The notes under the pieces were generated by a model that was not told where the DNA came from, did not search any database, and was given only the letters and a program-made list of their open reading frames with translations. From Diplolepis rosae (taxonomy: Eukaryota > Arthropoda > Insecta > Hymenoptera > Diplolepididae), in NCBI GenBank assembly GCA_030998225.1, contig JAPYXD010000754.1:1798001-1862000 (forward strand): a stretch of 64,000 nt of DNA. The letters run 5' to 3'. Below are positions 47,273-57,852 of this stretch, piece by piece; the stretch's first letter is position 1; every line of letters begins with the position of its first letter. The position numbers were made by a program, and so were the translations under genes.

Positions 47273-47854
47273 TTTCAAAGGATAAAATGTACCCAACATT
47301 TTTTGAGAAGTATCGCAAGTGCTTCGGTAGCCGTGCGGTTTAATTTATAAGGTTAGACTGCGTTATACATGTAGGTTAGGTAAAAGTTAAGGTTCGAATC
47401 ATATCAGCGTAATATTAATTTCAACAGCGGTAATATAATTTGTAATAAAAATCAATAAAATAGTATATAAAAAAAAGACAGCTTGCGAAAATAATTTTTG
47501 TTTCTTATTGCCTTTGATAGTCCATAAAAATTTCATTGACTGGCTTTGAGGTTTTCATGCACGAGTGCTGTGCGAGCTCTATCTGCCTATATTCAGAATT
47601 TCATATTAATTTGTAAAAATATCCAATCTTTGAACTTTATTTTCTCAAATGATTCGTAGACATTATACATTTTGCGTACTCAGAATTTTCACGGACTTTC
47701 TACTGAATATACTTTTGGAAAGTTCTATACTTTTTCCAGGATTATTGATCTAATTGTACAAGAACGGTACTTCTAGTTTTAAGTAACTTTTGAACGTATC
47801 TGAAAGTCGAGCACTCTGTCATGTAAATTTCCCAGTACTTATTTTTTCCGTGTA
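44092..47854. mobile_element. Nested element with TACACGGAAAAAATAAGTAC ends
   Basis: The left end, TACACGGAAAAAATAAGTAC followed by TGGGAAATTTAC, is present in all three tandem units. The single right end at 47823-47854 is its inverse, preceded by a CTGTCATG segment. It lies inside the 43891-48326 element, so it inserted after it. No transposase frame is present. Confidence 0.6.
47325..47402 (+). other. tRNA-like remnant (A-box and B-box motifs)
   Basis: GGTAGCCGTGCGGTTTAA resembles the D-arm/A box of a class II tRNA. AAGGTTCGAATC, about 65 bp on, resembles a T-arm/B box. No acceptor stem or anticodon arm pairs properly. A tRNA-derived SINE head or decayed tRNA is possible. This is weak. Confidence 0.2.
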
Positions 47855-48326
47855 GACATTGAACAAGAGATCAAAAGCCGAAACAGGCGATGATAATGGA
47901 GGAGTAAGGAACCACCCATCTCCTTGGATGAAGCATGTGATTTTAACATTTAAATCGTTGAAAAAAAAGAAAAAATCGATCGAATCAATGAAAAAATTTA
48001 AGGTTATAATGACTTACCAATTTTATCGTGAGAAATAATTACTGTACATACACTATATCCGGCAAGTATTCGTTGAATACTTTTGATTGTCTCGATAATT
48101 ATATGTGATTGCAAAGAGCACTTGCAATCACCAAAACACATTTACGATTATGTTATGGCGCGCGTCGAAAATCTAACCTCTTTTTTGAATTCGCGAATTC
48201 AAAAGTTATGTTCACGTATTGCGTTCACTGATTCATCAGTGAAATCAAAGCAGGGCACTGATTCATCAGTTGATATATTTTCACTGATTGAATCAGTGAC
48301 TATTTCACTGATTCAGGTTTAGAGAG

Positions 48327-48900
48327 AAAGTTCTGCATTTTATTCTGAAAAGTTCTATAAATTTTCTAGAACTCTGTTCCGTAAATGCCTGTATCTCCAA
48401 CTCTTAAACAGTTCTATAAACTTTACTAAACTATTTTTTTCCGTGCAAAACATTTTTTTATTGGTGTAATATTTTATGAATATTTAACCTATGAGGAATA
48501 AACTTTTATTTAATTTGATTATTGGATGCACCTGGGTATTTTCATTTCCAATTTCTACTAAAAACTTTTTGCAGAACAACTGAGCTTCTCATGCATTTAT
48601 TTTGAAGAAGAATACGTAGGAGTCGTAGGACGCGTGCGCTTAGGTGATTCTTAACTTGTGTGATTACTTCACACTTGTCCCGATTTATCCATTAATGTAC
48701 TTACGTTTTCACATGATGGCTTTTCAATCCAATCCGCTTCATATACAATAATGCCACTTTCATGGAATTTATGAATTGTTTTGATACGTTTCACGAAAAT
48801 TTCATCTGAATCCTGTAACATATTCACGCTTAAGGTTTCGAATATCCGTGAGGTAGAAGATTTGCATGTTTTCTAAAGTTTTCTACTGAGATTATATAGA
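48327..48900. other. No gene seen
   Basis: AT-rich sequence with no recognised feature on either strand. Confidence 0.4.
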
Positions 48901-49430
48901 AGGTAAATGTCCCAGTTATCGGTATCTTAGTTTCAGTAATCGGCACATAAATAATCTTGCATTTTATTGGGTTGTCATTGATTTTGACAATTTTTTATAA
49001 TCCATTTTACTAATCCGTACTATCAGTTGCTGTAAAATACTTCACACGGAGAAAAATAGGTAGTCAACTTGAACTTAGATGTTCAGCTTGACTTTCCCAG
49101 AATGTATGGCAATCCTGGAATGTAAACCTGAGTATCTCAGGAGCGTTAGCTCGATTATCTCGGAGTGTAAGTGTTGAACGTTTAACTATTTCAGAATGTA
49201 AACCTGACATTCTGTCGATATTCAAACAGACTATAAAATTATGGTTTCCCTGACTATCAAGAAAAAATTATAGATAGTACGTGGTACTATCTGCAGTATA
49301 AAACTGACATACCTAAATTTTGACACTCTATTTTTTTCCGTACAATTGAAATTGTGTTTCAGTACTTTGTCAAATTTCAAGAGTAAAATGGCGATCACTG
49401 GTACACGGACGGTTACTGGGCTATTTACCT
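48901..49430. mobile_element. 530-bp element with AGGTAAATGTCCCAG termini and a nested MITE
   Basis: The left end is AGGTAAATGTCCCAGTTATC and the right end, reversed, is AGGTAAATAGCCCAGTAACC. Related CAGTRATCG motifs are repeated inside both ends. A second element with CACACGGAGAAAAATAGG and TATTTTTTTCCGTA ends occupies about 49043-49342. Confidence 0.55.
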
Positions 49431-50018
49431 TATTGGCTCAGTAACCATATATTCTACTTTTGTCACTAAATAAATTAGAGGATTACTGGTTTTTTGGTTA
49501 AATTAATCGAAAATATATAGTAGATTTAACTAGTTTCTGACTTTTCTTACTATTTATTTAAGTTAACTTTACTAGAATATCACTAGCAGTCTAAGTTTTT
49601 TTCCAGTGTAGACAAAACTTTCTTTTTTTTTTTTTAAGATTTACGTAATTTGTCAAAGTATTTGGAAGTATCAAAAACTTTTACACATTTTGAAGCACTT
49701 TTAGCAAGAGATTAAGTGTTTTGGAATTCGTTATTTTCGTCTACTATATGATTTATTCAAGAAATGCAATAGTTTGAGAAATAAGTCTTCTTTTGCATTT
49801 GAGTTCTTTATTATTACAAGAAAGTTAAAAAATAATAATATAAAAGTTTCTATAATCTTTAGAGAAAAATAATTTGTTTTACAAAAAGTATTGTGAATTT
49901 TATGAAATTAATCCAATGCAATGAAAACTATCAAAACATTGAATTAATAGAGATAAATATATAAAACTAAAAAACTTGACTCTAATTATTGAGTTAGTAT
50001 TTCTTTGAACATGTACTT
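49431..50018. other. 3' flank of locus B
   Basis: Positions 49845-49925 are paralogous to 31090-31170 at locus A, so the duplication continues 3' of exon 3. No further protease exon (catalytic serine GDSGGP) is recognised here. Confidence 0.4.
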
Positions 50019-50132
50019 TTACAATACCTCATTCAATCCTACTACCGCTCCTCCAATTGCATATATAGGAGCATTCTTTCTTAAACGACTCACTGCTACA
50101 CTTTTGCCTACATCAATTTTTGGTTTTTCCAA
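50019..50132 (-). pseudogene. Locus B exon 3, S1 serine-protease-like
   Basis: After a GTTCCAG acceptor, the minus strand encodes 37 residues beginning LEKPKIDVGKSVAVSRLRKN and continuing APIYAIGGAVVGLNEVL, then TAA. The spacing resembles the L.KP...GK.V..I.LPK.AP..GG.AVVSGWG region of chymotrypsin-like proteases, with SGWG degraded. It is in phase with exon 2. The stop cuts the protein before any catalytic serine region. Either this is a decayed gene or a very short secreted derivative. Confidence 0.55.
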
Positions 50133-50289
50133 CTGGAACGAAAATTGAATTATTTTCTTTAAAAAAAAAAACTGTGCATTGAATTTACTCACAACAAACG
50201 AATTCTAATCTTCTAATTTTCTATGTAATATAAAACAAAATGAAACTCGTTTCAGGTCTAAGTCTTAAATTTTGTGAAGTGCTACTCAC

Positions 50290-50612
50290 TGTTACGATAT
50301 AAAAAGAAGTTTGTCCCACCCCTGTGGAACTGTTGATAGAAAAAAATCTCTGCCAATCATTAGGGAGAGCAGGAATCACAACGCTGATGTTTTCAAATTT
50401 TTCATGAATTCTAAGATGACAGCGTAAGAAAATTAGAACTTTTAAGGGTTTCAATCGGACCCCGCCACACAAGTGCTTTTCACCTTCCTGGAAAGAAACA
50501 AAGGACTCCATGTTTCCCTCGCTGATATGTTCATTGTTTCCTAAATCAAATGTACTTGATGAGCTCTCAGGACTTTTTGCAGTTAAATCAACTTTCTGCA
50601 TCGAATTTGATT
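50290..50612 (-). pseudogene. Locus B exon 2 of a degenerate S1 serine-protease-like gene
   Basis: The minus strand has a TTTTTAACAG acceptor and a GTGAGT donor, with 107 open codons between. The order is a serine-rich pro-region, HISEGNMESFVSFQEG in place of IVGG plus the first strand, HLCGGVRLKPLKVLIFLRCH, then FENISVVIPALPNDW. CGGVRLKPLKVL is the familiar CGG.LI.P..VL block. The following TAAHC is replaced by IFLRC, so the catalytic histidine is lost. Exon 3 joins in phase 0, but the segment that would carry the catalytic aspartate is absent. Joined with exons 1 and 3 it would encode a secreted, non-catalytic protein of roughly 165 residues. Expression is unknown, and a pseudogene is at least as likely as a functional protease homologue. 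Confidence 0.6.
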
Positions 50613-51123
50613 CTGTTAAAAAGATATTTAAATATTACATTATTAATTTTAATTACTGGTTATTTTTACTAATTTCAATTACTAACTATATTCTGGCTGT
50701 ACAAGCAGTTGTTTCGAGTTGCTCTCACCAAGAAATCATTCAGAATCAACCAATTGTGTGGCTAGAATTCAGTCACTGATTAGAATGAAAAGAGTACATT
50801 GCTATTTAAATCTGAACTAGTTACCTTAGATGAAATAATATTTATAACTATGTAGTAATAACTTGGTGAAAGAGACTGACATGTTTGACAAAAAAAAATT
50901 TATTTCTCGTAGAGGGTCTCAAGACGAGTTGCTTTCGTTGAAAAATAGCAGCTTACAAATTTGAAAAATTATTAGAAATTTATGACTAAACAGCAATTAA
51001 AATTCTTTAAGTCATTAATATTATAAAATTAATTTTACACTGAAAAACAGTTTATTGGAACCAAAGAAACATTTTTTTTATACACGGCCGAAAAAAAATC
51101 CTTTGAATTAAAAAAAAAGTTTG
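50613..51123. other. Locus B intron 1, exon-2-proximal part
   Basis: It includes the empty Penelope target (TTAATTTTAATTA, 50643-50655) and sequence paralogous to 34678-34850. Nothing coding is seen. Confidence 0.5.
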
Positions 51124-52555
51124 TTAACCCGTTTCCGACGAAAACGCCACTCGCGGTACATCGGTCTTCGGAAGCTCATAACTAATGCTGTAGGCTTCAA
51201 AAAAAATTCAGAGAGACATATTTTTAAAGCTTAAGACCGGCCCTTTCCCATAGCGAACTCAAAATTGCTTCAACATATTATTAATTATGAAAAAGTTTTG
51301 TTTAAACCAAAAAAAGCATGATTTTTCCGCTCTCCTTTTTTTTTAAACTGAGTTTTCAAGAGTTTTCCTGTCAGCAATCAACCTGCAACCACTGCAATCG
51401 GTGGAATAAATGTGTGAGCTTTGAGAATCCATGGTTTGAAGTTCGATTTTAGGCCTTGGTATTTTCAAAATGGCGCCCTAACCGAAAATTTTTTTCAAAT
51501 ACATTTATGATTTTTTAAATCGAAAACTATGAACTTTCGGTGAAAACACCAAGAGTGAAACAGTCCTTAAAATTACTCAAAGAATGTACTTAAATTTTTC
51601 CAACTGGTTTCGAGAAATTTTTTTATTTTTTGTAAATGGTTAATTTTTGTAAAATCCAAAAATTGTTCAAAACGCTTCCAAAAAATTATCTTGTATTCTT
51701 CGGCTAATTCGTGAAACATTTTATGCTTTCCAGTTTTTGTTTTAAGTTTATTGCTGTCAAAAGAAATTCCCTCATTTCAAAATACTATTGTCAAAAAACT
51801 CCTATCGTCTGTCTGCCATAAACAAAGTCTACGTTGCCCAACTATCATCATCGTAAAGGTTGACGAATATAGATAGACTTTTTCGTTGTTTTCTTTAGAT
51901 TTTTTTTATCACTTGAAAAATGATAACAATTTTTTTTTAAATGAACAAATATAAAAAAATAAAATCACGAATTAGCCAAAGAATCCAAAATAATTTTTAG
52001 GAAGCGTTTTGAACAATTTTTTGTACTTTCCAAAAATTAACCATTTACAAAAAATAAAAAAATTCCTCGAAAGCAGTTGGAAAAAATTTAAGGGCATTCT
52101 TTGAGTAATTTCAAGAACTTTTTCACTCCTGGTGTTTTCACCGAAAGTTCATAGTTTTCAATTTAAAAAATCATGAATGTATTTGAAAAAATTTTGCGGT
52201 TAGGGCGCCATTTTGGAAATACCAAGGCCTAAAATCGAACTTTGAACCATGGGTTCTTAAAGTTCAGACATTTATTCCACCGACTGAAAAGGTCCCAGGT
52301 TGATTGCTAACAGGAAAGCTCTTGAAAACTCAATTTTAAAAAAAAGAGAGCGGAAAAATCATGCTTTTTTTGTTTAAACAAAATTTGTTCATAATTAATA
52401 ATATGTTGAAGCAATTTTGATTTCGCTATGGGATAGGTCCGGTCTTAAGCTTTAAAAATATGTCTCTCTGAATTTTTTTTTAAGCCTACAGCATTAGTTA
52501 TGAGCTCCCGAAGACCAATGTACCGCGAGTGGCGTTTTCGGCGGAAACGGGTTAA
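51124..52555. mobile_element. 1.43-kb piggyBac-like foldback element
   Basis: TTAA at both ends is followed by CCCGTTTCCGACGAAAACGCC and, reversed from the right, CCCGTTTCCGCCGAAAACGCC. TTAA plus CCC termini fit piggyBac-type elements (inference). Arms of about 600 bp pair along most of their length: CGCGGTACATYGGTCTTC, CTGAGTTTTCAAGAG and GGCGCCCTAACCG all have inverse partners. A roughly 250-bp loop (about 51715-51965) has no transposase. It lies in locus B intron 1. Confidence 0.8.
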
Positions 52556-52811
52556 TTAAAAAAAATTGTTTTCAAAACATTATTTTCTGGTTAAAATTAA
52601 TAAAATTCTGTTCTTTTTACCATATTTTTTAAAAATAAGCAGAATTATGGTTTAATTAATCAGGTAATAATTTTAAATATAGCCTAACCATTAGAATTGC
52701 GGTTGTTTTAACTAGACTTTTTTCGTGTGTAATTCAATGAAATGTTTCTTTGTTTGAAATAAAATTTTCTCTGGGTTCATGGAGATTAATTGATTATAAA
52801 ATTTAATATAC

Positions 52812-52992
52812 AGGTCCAGTGACTACAGGACAGCCATTTAAATTATAAAAAGTATAATCTCGATTATAAGCAGTATAATGTTAAAACATAGAAGAAATTG
52901 TAGGTTATGTTCCTTATAATCTGGATTATACATCTCATAATTCAGATTATACTGTTTATAATATAAATGACTGTTCCATAGTCACTGGACCT
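52812..52992. mobile_element. 181-bp palindromic MITE
   Basis: AGGTCCAGTGACTACAGGAC opens, and the inverse of AGGTCCAGTGACTATGGAAC closes. Between them TTATAATCTGGATTATAC-type repeats pair to a near-complete hairpin. Confidence 0.65.
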
Positions 52993-53339
52993 GGATAATA
53001 AATTTTATAATCCATTTTTCTCCGTGTTTAGAGATCAATAAACCACTTTTTCCTCAAAGCGTACTAAATCTGTATTCAAAATTCATCTTCATTTGCTTAT
53101 TTCTGAACGTTGAATAGAATACTCTTTCATGAAGTGTTGAGTGTACACGGAAAAAATTAGTTGTTGAAGTTTTTTAACTGTCATCCGCTTCTGAATCAGG
53201 CTAACGTTTTGAAACTTTTCTTTGACGATTTGAGTAATCTCGTGTACTTTACAGTGAAGAGTTCGAAAGGAGTTGTCGACATTTTGGGTTACAGTCAAAC
53301 TTTATGTAGTAAAATTCAAAAAATCATTTTTTGAACACA

Positions 53340-53530
53340 CTAAAGTTTTGTTTTATTTAGAAGAAGGATTCGCCCCAAAAACAATGAACAGATTTTTTCT
53401 AATTGGAAAAATTTATTTTGTATGTAAAACTCTTTTTTTCATGTATTCATATTTATTACATTTCGAAGCACGTTAACAAAATTATAAGTTTAAAAGTTTG
53501 AATATGCAGGATACAAGTCAATGCATATCA
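53340..53530 (+). repeat. Dispersed repeat shared with 40960-41160
   Basis: AAAACAATGAACAGATTTTT, GTATTCATATTTATTACATT and AATATGCAGGATACAA occur in the same order as at 40960-41160. The overlapping frame at 53273-53476 has no recognised domain. Confidence 0.6.
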
Positions 53531-53550
53531 CATTTCCCGACCAATTTTCT

Positions 53551-53767
53551 GACCAATCAGTAAGCGCTCCTAATAGGCGAGGAAATAGAGTCTCTTGATT
53601 GCTGCAGCTCAACTTAAATACCACCTGATACTGCTTTAACGAGTTCTTTTGTTTATTGCCGAGCATTAAACAATGGCAAGTTCTAAGCTATCTGAATTAA
53701 GCTCAAAGATCCAAGACACTCTACTGTCTCTACTTCCTCGCCTTTTAAAAGCGCTTTCTGATTGGTC
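53551..53767. mobile_element. 217-bp MITE with GACCAATCAG ends
   Basis: The left end is GACCAATCAGTAAGCGCTCC, then AGGCGAGGAAATAGAG. The right end, reversed, is GACCAATCAGAAAGCGCTTT, then AGGCGAGGAAGTAGAG. Confidence 0.65.
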
Positions 53768-53960
53768 GAATCTAATTGATTATAGTAAAGTAATCATCAC
53801 CTTTACAACATTTTGAACTTCAAAATATCATTTTATATTTTTATGAAGAACAACATAGTAAAGTTCTTATCCTTGAATTACGATACACCCTGTATATATT
53901 TACTGAACGATTAGATGGATAAATAAACAAACTCGGAGGTTAATATTATGATAGTAATAT

Positions 53961-54132
53961 ATTTTTCATAGCGCCTCTTTTGAAAATCCGATTTTCGGTA
54001 CCTGCGAAGCGGGACGAAACTGCGATTTTCAACCCTAGGGGCGAAACTTTAAAGGTAGGGTTGCAAACCGCACTTTCGTCCCGCTTTACAGGTACCGAAA
54101 ATCAAATTATCAAAACAATTGCTATGAAATAG
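53961..54132. mobile_element. Palindromic MITE (TTTCATAGC family, copy 2)
   Basis: TATTTTTCATAGCGCCTCTT starts, and the inverse ...TTGCTATGAAATA ends. Internal GATTTTCGGTACCTG pairs with CAGGTACCGAAAATC and GGGACGAAACTGC with GCACTTTCGTCCC. Confidence 0.7.
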
Positions 54133-54333
54133 TATATTACGTGCCTAGGCCCACAATGAGGGTTATTGCGTGACGAGCGACAATGTTCGCAGGAGATCGA
54201 AGCCGAGGCGCGATCAGTCCTTCGAGCATTGTCGCGAGTCTCGTAATTTCCCGAATTGTGTGCATTGGCACGTATTCTATTTTATGTGACTTCGGTGCGG
54301 ATACGAGTTTTTATGCGTACACTCGAATCTAAT

Positions 54334-54643
54334 CTACACGTGGAGAAAAGGTCAGTAAAATTTACAGGAAGTTCGGTACTCATTTGGACAACATGACCTT
54401 TCAGTAAATTTTACCAGAAGTTGAGTTCAATTAACAGATTTTCTGTACGTTTCACTCAGCGTCCAGTAAAATCTACTGAATATGAAAAAATCCGAGTTAA
54501 GTTGATTGTACTGTACGCTAAGTGAATTGTACAGAAAATCTGTTGATTGAACTCAACTTCTTGTAAAATTTACTAAAAAGTCATGTTGTCCAAATAAGTA
54601 CCGAATTTCCTGTAAATTTTACTGATCTTTTTTCTGCGTGTAG
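54334..54643. mobile_element. 310-bp palindromic MITE with CTACACG ends
   Basis: CTACACGTGGAGAAAAGGTC starts, and the inverse of CTACACGCAGAAAAAAGATC ends. AGTAAAATTTACAGGAA, AGAAGTTGAGTTCAAT and AACAGATTTTCTGTAC all pair across the centre. Confidence 0.75.
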
Positions 54644-54955
54644 TATTGTAGTTGTTTGCGGCGCTAGTCATTAAACTTGATATGTCACGACTAGTCCCGG
54701 CCATTTTGATTTTATCGATCTTGTGTAGTAGTAATCGGTTTTAGTAGACGCATGCGCAGTTCAAATGTACAAGGCTTTGCCAGTAAGATGCTAACGCTGT
54801 ACGAAGAAGAAGAAGAAGATTGTGCTCCGTTGCATGGCTTTAGGCGCATGCGCAGTTCAATTTTTACATTTCATTCCTCTGTAGCGCAATATACTACAAT
54901 GCGCTACTGTTAACTGTAGCGAGAAAACGAGTTTGCGCGCCGGTGGCACATAAAA

Positions 54956-55087
54956 TAGTATACATTACTCGAAACAAAACACAGCGAATGCAACTCGTGT
55001 GACTGCAGCCCTCGCTTCTCTCGAGCAGCAAACTTCACACTCGTTTGCAATCGCTGTGTTTCGCCCCTTGTAATGTAATATACTATT
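54956..55087 (+). repeat. Uninterrupted 131-bp repeat (copy 1): empty site of the foldback element
   Basis: ATAGTATACATTACTCGAAA ... GCAAACTTCACACTCGTTTG ... CCCTTGTAATGTAATATACT. Its reverse complement is the repeat interrupted at 7237/12971, and here no insertion is present. It begins and ends with ATAGTA/TACTAT, suggesting a TA target. Confidence 0.8.
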
Positions 55088-55230
55088 TCATAGCACCTCT
55101 TTTGAAAATCCGATTTTCGGTACCTGTAAAGCAGGACGAAACTGCGATTTTTAACCCTAGGGGCGAAACTTTAAAGGTAGGGTTGAAAACCGCAGTTTCC
55201 GCAAATTCAAAACAGTTGCTATGAAAAATA
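55083..55230. mobile_element. Palindromic MITE (TTTCATAGC family, copy 3)
   Basis: CTATTTCATAGCACCTCTTT starts, and the inverse ...GTTGCTATGAAAAATA ends. It lies between two direct copies of the 131-bp repeat. The minus-strand frame at 55083-55304 is read-through. Confidence 0.7.
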
Positions 55231-55358
55231 GTATACATTACTCGAAACAAAACACAGCGAATGCAACTCGTGTGACTGCAGCCCTCGCTTCTCTCGAGCA
55301 GCAAACTTCACACTCGTTTGCAATCGCTGTGTTTCGTCCCTTGTAATGCAATATACTA
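55228..55358 (+). repeat. Uninterrupted 131-bp repeat (copy 2)
   Basis: Nearly identical to 54956-55087 (only scattered substitutions, such as TTTCGTCCC against TTTCGCCCC), separated from it by the MITE at 55083-55230. This is a tandem arrangement consistent with a composite element. Confidence 0.8.
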
Positions 55359-55387
55359 TATGGCAAAAGCAAAGTTGGCGACACGAT

Positions 55388-55597
55388 GTACTTACAGTTT
55401 CGAACTTTTATTGAACGATGACTAAATTTTTTCTTTCGAAAGAAAATTAATTATTATGTTTATATTCAAAACCTTTCGAATATACAATCTGTTATTAAAT
55501 ATACGCTATTTTTTAAATTAATGGGAAAGAAACCAATTAGTTAGTTTAAAAAATATATAATTTTCATCGTTCAATGAACGTTCAAAACTGTAAGTAC
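55388..55597. mobile_element. 210-bp MITE with GAACGTTCATTGAACG ends (copy 2)
   Basis: GTACTTACAGTTTCGAACTT starts, and the inverse of GTACTTACAGTTTTGAACGT ends. Same family as 13534-13744 and 59439-59641. Confidence 0.75.
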
Positions 55598-56343
55598 ATA
55601 GCGAGACGTCCGTCTAGAGAGGAGTATAAACGCGAAGAAGGGATAATTATAATATCTTGCGTAGCATAGTAATAGTGTATGATCAGTGTGCCGGTCTCTC
55701 TACCTCTCACCTCGCAAGATAAACTTGTAGTAGAAGGACAAGAGATGGCACGACAAGTACCGAATTGAAATAAAATCAAAATTATAGCATTTACGATATA
55801 TTACAACACATACATTTAACGTATTTTAGATACAGATTAGATCAGAATATTAAACACTTTGTAACTAAAAATCAAAAAATTGTTCCTTAAATTTATTAAA
55901 AAGTAACTGAATAAAACTCCAGTCACGTATTTCGGTAAATTATGATAGAAATTTCTAGCAATGTAAGTTTAGAAGATTTCTTAAACATACAATGTTTTAT
56001 GATTAATTGTACGTGTCTGTCGAAATTCGAATTATTTCAAATTAATAGTTTTAAATGTTTGGTGACATTGAAAGATAATAAGTACATACTGAGATAAATG
56101 TACGTAAATTAATACTCTTTGGATTTCTGTTTGAATTAAAAATGTAAATCGCGAATAAGAATACTTTTGAATATTAATTTTGAAAATTAAATAAGAAAAT
56201 AGTAAAATAATTTGAAACTACTGATTTGAAATAATAATTTATAATAATTAATTTTAATGGTGAATAATGTCAATTACTTGTTTTTCCATTGAATTTTTCA
56301 ACTGCAGAAACTATATTTCGAATGTAAAAACATACATATTTAC
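55598..56343. other. Locus B intron 1, exon-1-proximal part
   Basis: Non-coding. Positions from about 56230 resemble 36960-37100 of locus A. The small minus frame at 55582-55779 has no motif. Confidence 0.4.
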
Positions 56344-56404
56344 CTTTGCCGTAAGATGAAGCCAAAAGAATGCAGAGTATCATAGCTGTTAGGCTTTCCA
56401 TCAT
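56344..56404 (-). pseudogene. Locus B exon 1: signal peptide of an S1 protease-like gene
   Basis: The minus strand encodes MMESLTAMILCILLASSYGK plus one base, followed by the donor GTAAAT. The hydrophobic core and small residues at the end make a typical secretory signal. The phase-1 junction continues in frame into exon 2 (ESNSMQKVDL...). Length and phase are identical to locus A exon 1. The second ATG three bases downstream is an alternative start. Intron 1 is about 5.7 kb and filled with transposons. Confidence 0.6.
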
Positions 56405-57033
56405 CAACGAAATATGAAAACTAATTTTTATAAATTATGAATGCACGTAGTGAAATAAGGTCGCAATGTATAGTACTGAAGAATTGATTGATACTGTAAA
56501 TTTTCTGTTAGACGTGAACTTTTCAAACTAAGTATATTGGTTGTCACAAACCGAACCCGAATTTATTAATTTCATGTGATGGACTAATGCCCTTAATTGT
56601 ATTCTTATGTCACGTACGTTATATCTCACGGATAAGAAAAATGTCCTATCTATAAAGACAGGCTTACGATTTTATGGTCTACATACTGATATGTACAACA
56701 CACTGAATTTACAATTAGTATTAAAAGCTTGTGCTGAGCTGAAGGCTCGAGCCACCATATTTTGAATGGAATATTTCATGAAATATGGTGGTAGATTCAA
56801 ATGTGTTATGACCGAGAACATAATAATATTAAAAAATGAAACATAAAATACACTTTATTTTGATGTGAGACACTTTCAGCACGGAGAAAAATAGATTTCA
56901 AAATCTGGATTATTTCCCGTGTATAATCGATCATCTAGCTTTTTTGCAATCGAACTCGAACGTGAAAGTTTTAGTCGGTACTTATTACAAAGTATTGTTT
57001 GTATTGTATCTTGTGAAGTTCTAATAATATTAC
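56405..57033. other. Upstream flank of locus B
   Basis: Positions 56405-56730 are paralogous to 37166-37445, with shared stretches such as GAATTGATT and GTATTCTTATG. A TTTATAAAAATTAG box lies only about 20 bp before the first ATG, probably too close to act as the TATA box. No gene is seen further out. Confidence 0.4.
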
Positions 57034-57413
57034 ACTCAGTGAAAAAGATTTGATTGAATCGAAGAAAATTTGTTCAAATCAAATAAATTTCTGTTTTAAA
57101 TCAAAAAATTATATCTTAAACCATATACAAATGCAATAATCTTTTTTTTTTTTTTTTTTTTTTTTTTTGGAGAAAAATTTATTTGATTCAAACTACTTTT
57201 TCACATTCTCATCACATATGAAAGAGTATTGGTTTTATGTGAAATTTGACATTTCACATTTTCATCAAATCTCGACGTTTTGAGTCTCCGCTATTGGAAT
57301 TATTATTGACATTATTGGAATTTTTTGGGGTTGTAAAAACTAACTTTTGAAAATATAAAAAAAAAACCAAAAATACTTTTGTTAAAACCATGTATCATAT
57401 CGATCAAGAGACT
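57034..57413. repeat. TTTCTTTGATT-family fragment, 27-T run and inverted tail of repeat family R
   Basis: TACACTCAGTGAAAAAGATT starts an element of the 14625-15080 type. A run of 27 T lies at 57142-57168. Positions 57183-57290 match the inverted tail of repeat family R (CACATTCTCATCA, GTATTGGTTTTATGTGAAA, CATCAAATCTCGACGTTTTG). Confidence 0.5.
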
Positions 57414-57852
57414 AGACCCAGAAGGCAGTTTCTTTGAATCAAAGAAACATTTCTTTGGTATACGGTCAAAGAAAAAATTTCTTTGAATTGAAGAAAGTTT
57501 TGTTGATTCAAATAATTTTTTTTTTTAATGTTAATAAGTCTATTTCTTTGGATCAAAGAAAATTTTTTTGTATTAACAAAACTTTCTTAATTTCAAATTT
57601 TTTTTTCTTTGACCGTATATCAAAGAAATATTTCTTTGATTCAAATAAACTGTTTTCTCAGTGTAGAAAAAATGTACTAAAAAAAGTTTTGTCAATACAA
57701 AAAAATTTTCTTTGATCCAAAGAAATAGATTTGTTGACATTAAAAAAAATTTATTTGAATCAACAAAATTTTCTTTAATTGAAAAAAAAAATTCTTTGAC
57801 CGTATATGGAAGAAATGTTTCTTTGATTTAAAGAATTTTTTTCTCAGTGTAT
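57414..57852. mobile_element. Two adjacent TTTCTTTGATTCAAAGAAA palindromes
   Basis: 57414-57665 and 57666-57852 each end in TTTTCTCAGTGTA. Both carry TTTGACCGTATATSRAAGAAA and ATTTCTTTGRATCAAAGAAA motifs in opposing orientations. Long frames on both strands (57434-57715, 57740-57925) are Phe/Lys-rich read-through. Confidence 0.6.

Larger units (their letters stand above)
43891..48326. mobile_element. CTCTAAACCTGAATCAGTGAA-family element spread apart by nested insertion and triplication
   Basis: The left end CTCTTTAAACCTGAATCAGT occurs in each of the three tandem units (about 43891, 45200, 46509). The matching right end, ...GATTCAGGTTTAGAGAG, occurs once at 48310-48326, preceded by the same GAAATCAAAGCAGGGCACTG motif as the intact copy at 32055-32437. 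Before triplication it was one element with another inserted inside it. Confidence 0.65.
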
